Made by a program: the position numbers and the translations under genes. 64,000 bases of DNA from Heracleum sosnowskyi (taxonomy: Eukaryota > Streptophyta > Magnoliopsida > Apiales > Apiaceae), in NCBI GenBank assembly GCA_030848705.1, contig CM061236.1:53959481-54023480 (forward strand). Reading direction: 5' to 3'. Positions 1 through 13,000 of this stretch are shown piece after piece. Numbering within the stretch: position 1 is the first letter of the stretch; every line of letters starts with the position of its first letter. The notes below the pieces were generated by a model. That model was given only the letters and a program-made list of their open reading frames with translations. It had not been told where the DNA came from and searched no databases.

Positions 1-3000
1 CCTCCAATAACAGTTTCACCCGAGTCAATTTCGGTTCTAGTTTGGACAAACTAACCAATTTAAGTCACTTTCCACCACTTTAGAGTGGATTTCGACCACA
101 TCCTGGCATGATTAACATATTATCATAATATACTTGAACTTTGACCACTTTTTGGGATCCTCATATACCAGTTTCATCCGAGTCAATTTCGGTTTTAGTT
201 TAGCCAAACAAACCAATTTAAGTCAATTTCCACCACATTAGAGTGGATTTCGACCACTTCTTGTCATGATTAACATATTATCATAAAATACATCAACTAT
301 GACCATTTTAGGGTGTCCTCCAATAAAAGTTTCATCCGAGTCAATTTCGGCTCTAGTTTGGCCAAAGTAACCAATTTAAGTCACTTTCCACCACATTAGA
401 GTGGATTTCGACCACATCCTAGCATGATTAATATATTATCATAATTTACATCAACTTTGACCACTTTTTGGGGTCCTCTGATACCAGTTCCATCCGAGTC
501 AATTTCGGCTCTAGTTTGGCCAACTCACCAATTTAAGTCACTTTCCACCACATTAGAGTGGATTTCGACCACTTCTTGTCATGATTAACATATTATCATA
601 AAATACATCAACTATGACCATTTTAGGGGGTCCTCCAATAAAAGTTTCATCCGAGTCAATTTCGGCTCTAGTTTGGCCAAAGTAACCAATTTAAGTCACT
701 TTCCACCACATTAGAGTGGATTTCGACCACATCCTGGCATGATTAATATATTATCATAATTTACATCAACTTTGACCACATTTTGGGGTCCTCTGATACC
801 AGTTTCATCCAAGTCAATTATGGCTCTAGTTTGGCTAACCTAACCAATTTAAGTAACTTTCCACCACATTAGAGTGGATTTCGACCACATCCTGGCATGA
901 TTAACATAATATCATAATATACATGAACTTTGACCACTTTTTGGGATCCTCATATACCAGTTTCATCCGAGTCAATTTCGGTTTTAGTTTAGCCAAACAA
1001 ACCAATTTAAGTCAATTTCCACCACATTAGAGTGGATTTCGACCACTTCTTATCATGATTAACATATTATCATAGAATACATCAACTATGACCATTTTTT
1101 GGGGTCCTCCAATAACAGTTTCATCCGAGTCAATTTCGGCTCTAGTTTAGCCAAAGTAACCAATTTAAGTCACTTTCCACCACTTTAGATTGGATTTCGA
1201 CCACATCCTGGCATGATTAACATATTATCATAATATACAAGAACTTTGACCACTTTTTGGGATACTTATATACCAGTTTCATCCGAGTCAATTTCGGTTT
1301 TAGTTTGGCCAAATAAACCAGTTTAAGTCAATTTCCACCACATTAGAGTGGATTTCGACCACATCCTGGCATGATTAACATATTATCATAATATACATGA
1401 ACTTTGACCACTTTTTGGAATACTCATATACCAGTTTCATCCGAGTCAATTTCGGTTTTAGTTTGGCCAAACAAACCAATTTAAGTCAATTTCCACCAAA
1501 TTAGAGTGGATTTCGACCACTTCCTGGCATTATTAACATATTATCAGAATTTACATCAACTATGACCATTTTCTGGGGTCCTCCAATAACAGTTTCACCC
1601 GAGTCAATTTCGGTTCTAATTTGGCCAAACTAACCAATTTAAGTCACTTTCCACCACTTTAGAGTGGATTTCGACCACATCCTGGCATGATTAACATATT
1701 ATCATAATATACTTGAACTTTGACCACTTTTTGGGATCCTCATATACCAGTTTCATCCGAGTCAATTTCGGTTTTAGTTTAGCCAAACAAACCAACTTAA
1801 GTCAATTTCCACCACATTAGAGTGGATTTCGACCACTTCTTGGCATGATTAACATATTATCAGAAAATACATTAACTATGACTATTTTTGGGGATCCTCC
1901 AATAAAAGTTTCATCCGAGTCAATTTCGGTTTTAGTTTAGCCAAACAAACCAATTTAAGTCAATTTCCACCACATTAGAGTGGATTTCGACCACTTCTTG
2001 GCATGATTAACATATTATCATAAAATACATTAACTATGACTATTTTTGGGGATCCTCCAATAAAAGTTTCATCCGAGTCAATTTCGGTTTTAGTTTAGCC
2101 AAACAAACCAATTTAAGTCAATTTCCACCACATTAGAGTGGATTTCGACCACTTCTTGGCATGATTAACATATTATCATAAAATACATCAACTATGACCA
2201 TTTTAGGGGGTCCTCCAATAAAAGTTTCATCCGAGTCAATTTCGGCTCTAGTTTGACCAAAGTAACCAATTTAAGTCACTTTCCACCACATTAGAGTGGA
2301 TTTCGACCACATCCTAGCATGATTAATATATTATCATAATTTACATCAACTTTGACCACTTTTTGGGGTCCTCTGATACCAGTTCCATCCGAGTCAATTT
2401 CGGCTCTAGTTTGGCCAACTCACCAATTTAAGTCACTTTCCACCACATTAGAGTGGATTTCGACCACTTCTTGTCATGATTAACATATTATCATAAAATA
2501 CATCAACTATGACCATTTTAGGGGGTCCTCCAATAAAAGTTTCATCCGAGTCAATTTCGGCTCTAGTTTGGCCAAAGTAACCAATTTAAGTCACTTTCCA
2601 CCACATTAGAGTGGATTTCGACCACATCCTGGCATGATTAATATATTATCATAATTTACATCAACTTTGACCACATTTTGGGGTCCTCTGATACCAGTTT
2701 CATCCAAGTCAATTATGGCTCTAGTTTGGCTAACCTAACCAATTTAAGTAACTTTCCACCACATTAGAGTGGATTTCGACCACATCCTGGCATGATTAAC
2801 ATAATATCATAATATACATGAACTTTGACCACTTTTTGGGATCCTCATATACCAGTTTCATCCGAGTCAATTTCGGTTTTAGTTTAGCCAAACAAACCAA
2901 TTTAAGTCAATTTCCACCACATTAGAGTGGATTTCGACCACTTCTTATCATGATTAACATATTATCATAGAATACATCAACTATGACCATTTTTTGGGGT

Positions 3001-4203
3001 CCTCCAATAACAGTTTCATCCGAGTCAATTTCGGCTCTAGTTTAGCCAAAGTAACCAATTTAAGTCACTTTCCACCACTTTAGATTGGATTTCGACCACA
3101 TCCTGGCATGATTAACATATTATCATAATATACAAGAACTTTGACCACTTTTTGGGATACTTATATACCAGCTTCATCCGAGTCAATTTCGGTTTTAGTT
3201 TGGCCAAATAAACCAGTTTAAGTCAATTTCCACCACATTAGAGTGGATTCCGACCACATCCTGGCATGATTAACATATTATCATAATATACATGAACTTT
3301 GACCACTTTTTGGAATACTCATATACCAGTTTCATCCGAGTCAATTTCGGTTTTAGTTTGGCCAAACAAACCAATTTAAGTCAATTTCCACCAAATTAGA
3401 GTGGATTTCGACCACTTCCTGGCATTATTAACATATTATCAGAATTTACATCAACTATGACCATTTTCTGGGGTCCTCCAATAACAGTTTCACCCGAGTC
3501 AATTTCGGTTCTAATTTGGCCAAACTAACCAATTTAAGTCACTTTCCACCACTTTAGAGTGGATTTCGACCACATCCTGGCATGATTAACATATTATCAT
3601 AATATACTTGAACTTTGACCACTTTTTGGGATCCTCATATACCAGTTTCATCCGAGTCAATTTCGGTTTTAGTTTAGCCAAACAAACCAACTTAAGTCAA
3701 TTTCCACCACATTAGAGTGGATTTCGACCACTTCTTGGCATGATTAACATATTATCAGAAAATACATTAACTATGACTATTTTTGGGGATCCTCCAATAA
3801 AAGTTTCATCCGAGTCAATTTCGGTTTTAGTTTAGCCAAACAAACCAATTTAAGTCAATTTCCACCACATTAGAGTGGATTTCGACCACTTCTTGGCATG
3901 ATTAACATATTATCATAAAATACATCAACTATGACCATTTTAGGGGGTCCTCCAATAAAAGTTTCATCCGAGTCAATTTCGGCTCTAGTTTGACCAAAGT
4001 AACCAATTTAAGTCACTTTCCACCACATTAGAGTGGATTTCGACCACATCCTAGCATGATTAATATATTATCATAATTTACATCAACTTTGACCACTTTT
4101 TGGGGTCCTCTGATACCAGTTCCATCCGAGTCAATTTCGGCTCTAGTTTGGCCAACTCACCAATTTAAGTCACTTTCCACCACATTAGAGTGGATTTCGA
4201 CCA
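1..4203 (+). repeat. Left block: 12-mer HOR, period 1,895 bp
   Basis: Matching points 1,895 bp apart include gtttcaccc at 1592 and 3487, gagtcaatttcggctc at 338 and 2233 and at 653 and 2548, the private variant accaacttaagtc near 1791 and 3686, and tacaagaac near 1237 and 3132. A third copy (2233 to 3970) is one monomer shorter (1,737 bp), because one of two adjacent monomers near 1917 and 2075 is missing. Similarity to this order ends near 4203. The block lacks EcoRI type A monomers and uses a gtttcaccc class II monomer with tacttgaac that is rare farther right. Confidence 0.85.
75..88. repeat. 14-base dyad CCACT/AGTGG
   Basis: ccact-ttag-agtgg has 5-bp arms and a 4-base loop. The common form in other monomers is ccac-attaga-gtgg, with 4-bp arms. 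Type D changes it to attagattgg, which removes it. Confidence 0.85.
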
Positions 4204-7200
4204 CATCCTGGCATGATTAATATATTATCATAATTTACATCAACTTTGACCACAGTTTGGGGTCCTCTGATACCAGTTTCATCCAAGTCAATTATGGCTC
4301 TAGTTTGGCTAACCTAACCAATTTAAGTAACTTTCCACCACATTAGAGTGGAATTCGAGCACATCCTGGCATGATTATCATATTATCATAATTTACATCA
4401 ACTTTGACCACTTTTTGGGGTCCTCTGATACCAGTTACATCCGAGTCAATTTTGGCTCTAGTTTGGCCAACTCACCGATTTAAGTCACTTTCCACCACAT
4501 TAGAGTGGATTTCGACCACATCCTGGCATGATTAACATATTATCATAATATACATGAACTTTGACCACTTTTTGGGATACTCATATACCAGTTTCATCCG
4601 AGTCAATTTCGGTTTTAGTTTGGCCAACCAAACCAATTTAAGTCAATTTCCACCAAATTAGAGTGGATTTCGACCACTTCCTGGCATTATTAACATATTA
4701 TCAGAATTTACATCACCTATGACCATTTTCTGGGGTCCTCCAATAACAGTTTCACCCGAGTCAATTTTGGTTCTAGTTTGGACAAACTAACCAATTTAAG
4801 TCACTTTCCACCACTTTAGAGTGGATTTCGACCACATCCTGGCATGATTAACATATTATCATAATATACTTGAACTTTGACCACTTTTTGGGATCCTCAT
4901 ATACCAGTTTCATCCGAGTCAATTTCGGTTTTAGTTTAGCCAAACAAACCAATTTAAGTCAATTTCCACCACATTAGAGTGGATTTCGACCACTTCTTGT
5001 CATGATTAACATATTATCATAAAATACATCAACTATGACCATTTTAGGGTGTCCTCCAATAAAAGTTTCATCCGAGTCAATTTCGGCTCTAGTTTGGCCA
5101 AAGTAACCAATTTAAGTCACTTTCCACCACATTAGAGTGGATTTCGACCACATCCTAGCATGATTAATATATTATCATAATTTACATCAACTTTGACCAC
5201 TTTTTGGGGTCCTCTGCTACCAGTTCCATCCGGGTCAATTTCGGCTCTAGTTTGGCCAACTCACCAATTTGAGTCACGTTCCACCACATTAGAGTGGATT
5301 TCGACCACATCCTGGCATGATTAACATATTATCATAATATACATGAACTTTGACCACTTTTTGGGATCCTCATATACCAGTTTCATCAGAGTCAATTTCG
5401 GTTTTAGTTTAGCCAAACAAATCAATTTAAGTCAATTTCCACCACATTAGAGTGGATTTCGACCACTTCTTGTCATGATTAACATATTATCATAAAATAC
5501 ATCAACTATGACCATTTTTTGGGGTCCTCCAATAACAGTTTCATCTGAGTCAATTTCGGCTCTAGTTTGGCCAAAGTAACCAATTTAAGTCACTTTCCAC
5601 CACATTAGATTGGATTTCGACCACATCCCTGGCATGATTAACATATTATCATAATATACATGAACTTTGACCACTTTTTGGGATCCTTATATACCAGTTT
5701 CATCCGAGTCAATTTCGGTTTTAGTTTGGCCAAACAAACCAGTTTAAGTCAATTTCCACCACATTAGAGTGGATTTCGACCACATCCTGGCATGATTAAC
5801 AAATTATCATAATATATATGAACTTTGACCACTTTTTGGGATACTCATATACCAGTTTCATCCGAGTCAATTTCGGTTTTAGTTTGGCCAAACAAACTAA
5901 TTTAAGTCAATTTCCACCACATTAGAGTGGATTTCGACCACTTCTTGGCATAATTAACATATTATCAGAAAATACATCAACTATGACTATTTTTGGGGGT
6001 CCTCCAATGAAAGTTTCATCCGAGTCAATTTCGGCTCTAGTTTGGCCAAAGTCACCAATTTAAGTCACTTTCCACCACATTATAGTGGATTTCGACCACA
6101 TCCTGGCATGATTAATATATTATCATAATTTACATCAACTTTGACCACATTTTGGGGTCCTCTGATACCAGTTTCATCCAAGTCAATTATGGCTCTAGTT
6201 TGGCTAACCAAACCAATTGAAGTAACTTTCCACCACATTAGAGTGGAATTCGAGCACATCCTGGCATGATTATCATATTATCATAATTTACATCAACTTT
6301 GACCACTTTTTGGGGTCATCTGATACCAGTTACATCCGAGTCAATTTCGTCTCTAGTTTGGCCAACTCACCGATTTAAGTCACTTTCCACCACATTAGAG
6401 TGGATTTCGACCACATCCTGGCATGATTAACATAATATCATAATATACATGAACTTTGACCACTTTTTGGGATCCTCATATACCAGTTTCATCCGAGTCA
6501 ATTTCGGTTTTAGTTTAGCCAAACAAACCAATTTAAGTCAATTTCCACCACATTAGAGTGGATTTCGACCACTTCTTGTCATGATTAACATATTATCATA
6601 AAATACATCAACTATGACCATTTTTTGGGGTCCTCCAATAACAGTTTCATCTGAGTCAATTTCGGTTCTAGTTTGGCCAAAGTAACCAATTTAAGTCACT
6701 TTCCACCACATTAGATTGGATTTCGACCACATCCTGGCATGATTAACATATTATCATAATATACATGAACTTTGACCACTTTTTGGGATCCTTATATACC
6801 AGTTTCATCCGAGTCAATTTCGGTTTTAGTTTGGCCAAACAAACCAGTTTAAGTCAATTTCCACCACATTAGGGTGGATTTCGATCACATCCTGGCATGA
6901 TTAACAAATTATCATAATATACATGAACTTTGACCACTTTTTGGGATACTCATATACCAGTTTCATCCGAGTCAATTTCGGTTTTAGTTTAGCCAAACAA
7001 ACCAATTTACGTCAATTTCCACCACATTAGAGTGGATTTCGACCACTTCTTATCATGATTAACATATTATCATAGAATACATCAACTATGACCATTTTTT
7101 GGGGTCCTCCAATAACAGTTTCATCCGAGTCAATTTCGGCTCTAGTTTAGCCAAAGTAACCAATTTTAGTCACTTTCCACCATTTTAGATTGGATTTCGA

Positions 7201-10081
7201 CAACATCCTGGCATGATTAACATATTATCATAATATACATGAACTTTGACCACTTTTTGGGATCCTTATATACCAGTTTCATCCGAATCAATTTCGGTTT
7301 TAGTTTTGCCAAATAAACCAGTTTAAGTCAATTTCCACCACATTAGAGTGGATTTCGACCACATCCTGGCATGATTAACATATTATCATAATATACATGA
7401 ACTTTGACCACTTTTTGGGATACTCATATACCAGTTTCATCCGAGTCAATTTCGGTTTTAGTTTGGCCAACCAAACCAATTTAAGTCAATTTCCACCAAA
7501 TTAGAGTGGATTTCGACCACTTCCTGGCATTATTAACATATTATCAGAATTTACATCAACTATGACCATTTTCTGGGGTCCTCCAATAACAGTTTCACCC
7601 GAGTCAATTTCGGTTCTAGTTTGGCCAAACTAACCAATTTAAGTCACTTTCCACCACTTTAGAGTGGATTTCGACCACATCCTGGCATGATTAACATATT
7701 ATCATAATATACTTGAACTTTGACCACTTTTTGGGATCCTCATATACAAGTTTCATCCGAGTCAATTTCGGTTTTAGTTTAGCCAAACAAACCAATTTAA
7801 GTCAATTTCCACCACATTAGAGTGGATTTCGACCACTTCTTATCATGATTAACATATTATCATAAAATACATCAACTATGACCATTTTAGGGGGTCCTCC
7901 AATAAAAGTTTCATCCGAGTCAATTTCGGCTCTAGTTTGGCCAAAGTAACCAATTTAAGTCACTTTCCACCACATTAGAGTGGATTTCGACCACATCCTA
8001 GCATGATTAATATATTATCATAATTTACATCAACTTTGACCACTTTTTGGGGTCCTCTGATACCAGTTCCATCCGAGTCAATTTCGGCTCTAGTTTGGCC
8101 AACTCACCAATTTGAGTCACTTTCCACCACATTAGAGTGGATTTCGACCACATCTTGGCATGATTAACATATTATCATAATATACATGAACTTTGACCAC
8201 TTTTTGGGATCCTCATATACCAGTTTCATCAGAGTCAATTTCGGTTTTAGTTTAGCCAAACAAATCAATTTAAGTCAATTTCCACCACATTAGAGTGGAT
8301 TTCGACCACTTCTTGTCATGATTAACATATTATCATAAAATACATCAACTATGACCATTTTTTGGGGTCCTCCAATAACAGTTTAATCTGAGTCAATTTC
8401 GGCTCTAGTTTGGCCAAAGTAACCAATTTAAGTCACTTTCCACCACATTAGATTGGATTTCGACCTCATCCTGGCATGATTAACATATTATCATAATATA
8501 CATGAACTTTGACCACTTTTTGGCATCCTTATATACCAGTTTCATCCGAGTCAATTTCGGTTTTAGTTTGGCCAAACAAACCAGTTTAAGTCAATTTCCA
8601 CCACATTAGAGTGGATTTCGACCACATCCTGGCATGATTAACAAATTATCATAATATACATGAACTTTGACCACTTTTTGGGATACTCATATACCAGTTT
8701 CATCCGAGTCAATTTCGGTTTTAGTTTGGCCAACCAAACCAATTTAAGTCAATTTCCACCACATTAGAGTGGATTTCGACCACTTCTTGGCATTATTGAC
8801 ATATTATCAGAATTTACATCACCTATGACCATTTTCTGGGGTCCTCCAATAACAGTTTCACCCGAGTCAATTTCGGTTCTAGTTTGGACAAACTAACCAA
8901 TTTAAGTCACTTTCCACCACTTTAGAGTGGATTTCGACCACATCCTGGCATGATTAACATATTATCATAATATACTTGAACTTTGACCACTTTTTGGGAT
9001 CCTCATATACCAGTTTCATCCGAGTCAATTTCGGTTTTAGTTTAGCCAAACAAACCAATTTAAGTCAATTTCCACCACATTAGATTGGATTTCGACCACT
9101 TCTTGTCATGATTAACATATTATCATAAAATACATCAACTATGACCATTTTAGGGTGTCCTCCAATAAAAGTTTCATCCGAGTCAATTTCGGCTCTAGTT
9201 TGGCCAAAGTAACCAATTTAAGTCACTTTCCACCACATTAGAGTGGATTTCGACCACATCCTAGCATGATTAATATATTATCATAATTTACATCAACTTT
9301 GACCACTTTTTGGGGTCCTCTGATACCAGTTCCATCCGGGTCAATTTCGGCTCTAGTTTGGCCAACTCACCAATTTGAGTCACTTTCCACCACATTAGAG
9401 TGGATTTCGACCACATCTTGGCATGATTAACATATTATCATAATATACATGAACTTTGACCACTTTTTGGGATCCTCATATACCAGTTTCATCAGAGTCA
9501 ATTTCGGTTTTAGTTTAGCCAAACAAATCAATTTAAGTCAATTTCCACCACATTAGAGTGGATTTCGACCACTTCTTGTCATGATTAACATATTATCATA
9601 AAATACATCAACTATGACCATTTTTTGGGGTCCTCCAATTACAGTTTCATCTGAGTCAATTTCGGCTCTAGTTTGGCCAAAGTAACCAATTTAAGTCACT
9701 TTCCACCACATTAGAGTGGATTTCGACCACATCCTGGCATGATTAACAAATTATCATAATATACATGAACTTTGACCACTTTTTGGGATACTCATATACC
9801 AGTTTCATCCGAGTCAATTTCGGTTTTAGTTTGGCCAACCAAACCAATTTAAGTCAATTTCCACCACATTAGAGTGGATTTCGACCACTTCTTGGCATTA
9901 TTGACATATTATCAGAATTTACATCACCTATGACCATTTTCTGGGGTCCTCCAATAACAGTTTCACCCGAGTCAATTTCGGTTCTAGTTTGGACAAACTA
10001 ACCAATTTAAGTCACTTTCCACCACTTTAGTGTGGATTTCGACCACATCCTGCCATGATTAACATATTATCATAATATACT
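4204..10081 (+). repeat. Mixed-order satellite segment
   Basis: Monomers are in clear 158 bp register, but the order is less regular. EcoRI monomers occur only at 4351 and 6246 (1,895 bp apart), with none until 13668. gtttcaccc monomers are at 4749, 7592, 8855 and 9960. Most of the segment has a relative elsewhere: 4.70-7.17 kb matches 17.83-20.27 kb, and 6.9-8.73 kb matches 11.48-13.31 kb (shift 4,580 bp; shared gacaacatcc at 7199 and 11779). It therefore looks like a source of, or mosaic from, neighbouring blocks. Confidence 0.75.
7617..7632. repeat. 16-bp perfect palindrome in gtttcaccc-type monomer
   Basis: tagtttgg-ccaaacta equals its own reverse complement. It occurs only in monomers that follow tagtttggcca with aactaacc. 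Other intact copies were read at 12197-12212, 15987-16002, 37292-37307, 50861-50876 and 54491-54506. Types E and F keep a 12-bp core (gtttggccaaac). Type C breaks it (tagcc). Confidence 0.9.
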
Positions 10082-13000
10082 TGAACTTTGACCACTTTTT
10101 GGGATCCTCATATACCAGTTTCATCCGAGTCAATTTCGGTTTTAGTTTAGCCAAACAAACCAATTTAAGTCAATTTCCACCACATTAGAGTGGATTTCGA
10201 CCACTTCTTGTCATGATTAACATATTATCATAAAATACATCAACTATGACCATTTTAGGGTGTCCTCCAATAAAAGTTTCATCCGAGTCAATTTCGGCTC
10301 TAGTTTGGCCAAAGTAACCAATTTAAGTCACTTTCCACCACATTAGAGTGGATTTCGACCACATCCTAGCATGATTAATATATTATCATAATTTACATCA
10401 ACTTTGACCACTTTTTGGGGTCCTCTGATACCAGTTCCATCCGGGTCAATTTCGGCTCTAGTTTGGCCAACTCACCAATTTGAGTCACTTTCCACCACAT
10501 TAGAGTGGATTTCGACCACATCTTGGCATGATTAACATATTATCATAATATACATGAACTTTGACCACTTTTTGGGATCCTCATATACCAGTTTCATCAG
10601 AGTCAATTTCGGTTTTAGTTTAGCCAAACAAATCAATTTAAGTCAATTTCCACCACATTAGAGTGGATTTCGACCACTTCTTGGCATTATTGACATATTA
10701 TCAGAATTTACATCACCTATGACCATTTTCTGGGGTCCTCCAATAACAGTTTCACCCGAGTCAATTTCGGTTCTAGTTTGGACAAACTAACCAATTTAAG
10801 TCACTTTCCACCACTTTAGAGTGGATTTCGACCACATCCTGGCATGATTAACATATTATCATAATATACTTGAACTTTGACCACTTTTTGGGATCCTCAT
10901 ATACCAGTTTCATCCGAGTCAATTTCGGTTTTAGTTTAGCCAAACAAACCAATTTAAGTCAATTTCCACCACATTAGAGTGGATTTCGACCACTTCTTGT
11001 CATGATTAACATATTATCATAAAATACATCAACTATGACCATTTTTTGGGGTCCTCCAATAACAGTTTCATCTGAGTCAATTTCGGCTCTAGTTTGGCCA
11101 AAGTAACCAATTTAAGTCACTTTCCACCATATTAGATTGGATTTCGACCACATCCCTGGCATGATTAACATATTATCATAATATACATGAACTTTGACCA
11201 CTTTTTGGGATCCTTATATACCAGTTTCATCCGAGTCAATTTCGGTTTTAGTTTGGCCAAACAAACCAGTTTAAGTCAATTTCCACCACATTAGAGTGGA
11301 TTTCGACCACATCCTGGCATGATTAACAAATTATCATAATATACATGAACTTTGACCACTTTTTGGGATACTCATATACCAGTTTCATCAGAGTCAATTT
11401 CGGTTTTAGTTTGGCCAAACAAACTAATTTAAGTCAATTTCCACCACATTACAGTGGATTTCGACCACTTCTTGGCATGATTAACAAATTATCATAATAT
11501 ACATGAACTTTGACCACTTTTTGGGATACTCATATACCAGTTTCATCCGAGTCAATTTCGGTTTTAGTTTAGCCAAACAAACCAATTTATGTCAATTTCC
11601 ACCACATTAGAGTGGATTTCGACCACTTCTTATCATGATTAACATATTATCATAGAATACATCAACTATGACCATTTTTTGGGGTCCTCCAATAACAGTT
11701 TCATCCGAGTCAATTTCGGCTCTAGTTTAGCCAAAGTAACCAATTTAAGTCACTTTCCACCATTTTAGATTGGATTTCGACAACATCCTGGCATGATTAA
11801 CATATTATCATAATATACATGAACTTTGACCACTTTTTGGGATCCTTATATACCAGTTTCATCCGAATCAATTTCGGTTTTAGTTTTGCCAAATAAAGCA
11901 GTTTAAGTCAATTTCCACCACATTAGAGTGGATTTCGACCACATCCTGGCATGATTAACATATTATCATAATATACATGAACTTTGACCACTTTTTGGGA
12001 TACTCATATACCAGTTTCATCCGAGTCAATTTCGGTTTTAGTTTGGCCAACCAAACCAATTTAAGTCAATTTCCAATAAATTAGAGTGGATTTCGACCAC
12101 TTCCTGGCATTATTAACATATTATCAGAATTTACATCAACTATGACCATTTTCTGGGGTCCTCCAATAACAGTTTCACCCGAGTCAATTTCGGTTCTAGT
12201 TTGGCCAAACTAACCAATTTAAGTCACTTTCCACCACTTTAGAGTGGATTTCGACCACATCCTGGCATGATTAACATATTATCATAATATACTTGAACTT
12301 TGACCACTTTTTGGGATCCTCATATACCAGTTTCATCCGAGTCAATTTCGGTTTTAGTTTAGCCAAACAAACCAATTTAAGTCAATTTCCACCACATTAG
12401 AGTGGATTTCGACCACTTCTTATCATGATTAACATATTATCATAAAATACATCAACTATGACCATTTTAGGGGGTCCTCCAATAAAAGTTTCATCCGAGT
12501 CAATTTCGGCTCTAGTTTGGCCAAAGTAACCAATTTAAGTCACTTTCCACCACATTAGAGTGGATTTCGACCACATCCTAGCATGATTAATATATTATCA
12601 TAATTTACATCAACTTTGACCACTTTTTGGGGTCCTCTGATACCAGTTCCATCCGAGTCAATTTCGGCTCTAGTTTGGCCAACTCACCAATTTGAGTCAC
12701 TTTCCACCACATTAGAGTGGATTTCAACCACATCCTGGCATGATTAACATATTATCATAATATACATGAACTTTGACCACTTTTTGGGATCCTCATATAC
12801 CAGTTTCATCAGAGTCAATTTCGGTTTTAGTTTAGCCAAACAAATCAATTTAAGTCAATTTCCACCACATTAGAGTGGATTTCGACCACTTCTTGTCATG
12901 ATTAACATATTATCATAAAATACATCAACTATGACCATTTTTTGGGGTCCTCCAATAACAGTTTCATCTGAGTCAATTTCGGCTCTAGTTTGGCCAAAGT

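Noticed and set aside
22..40. CENP-B box-like sequence (cccgagtcaatttcgg, or ttcgaccacatcc)
   Set aside because: The essential TTCG-n4-A-n2-CGGG spacing is not met on either strand in the monomers checked.
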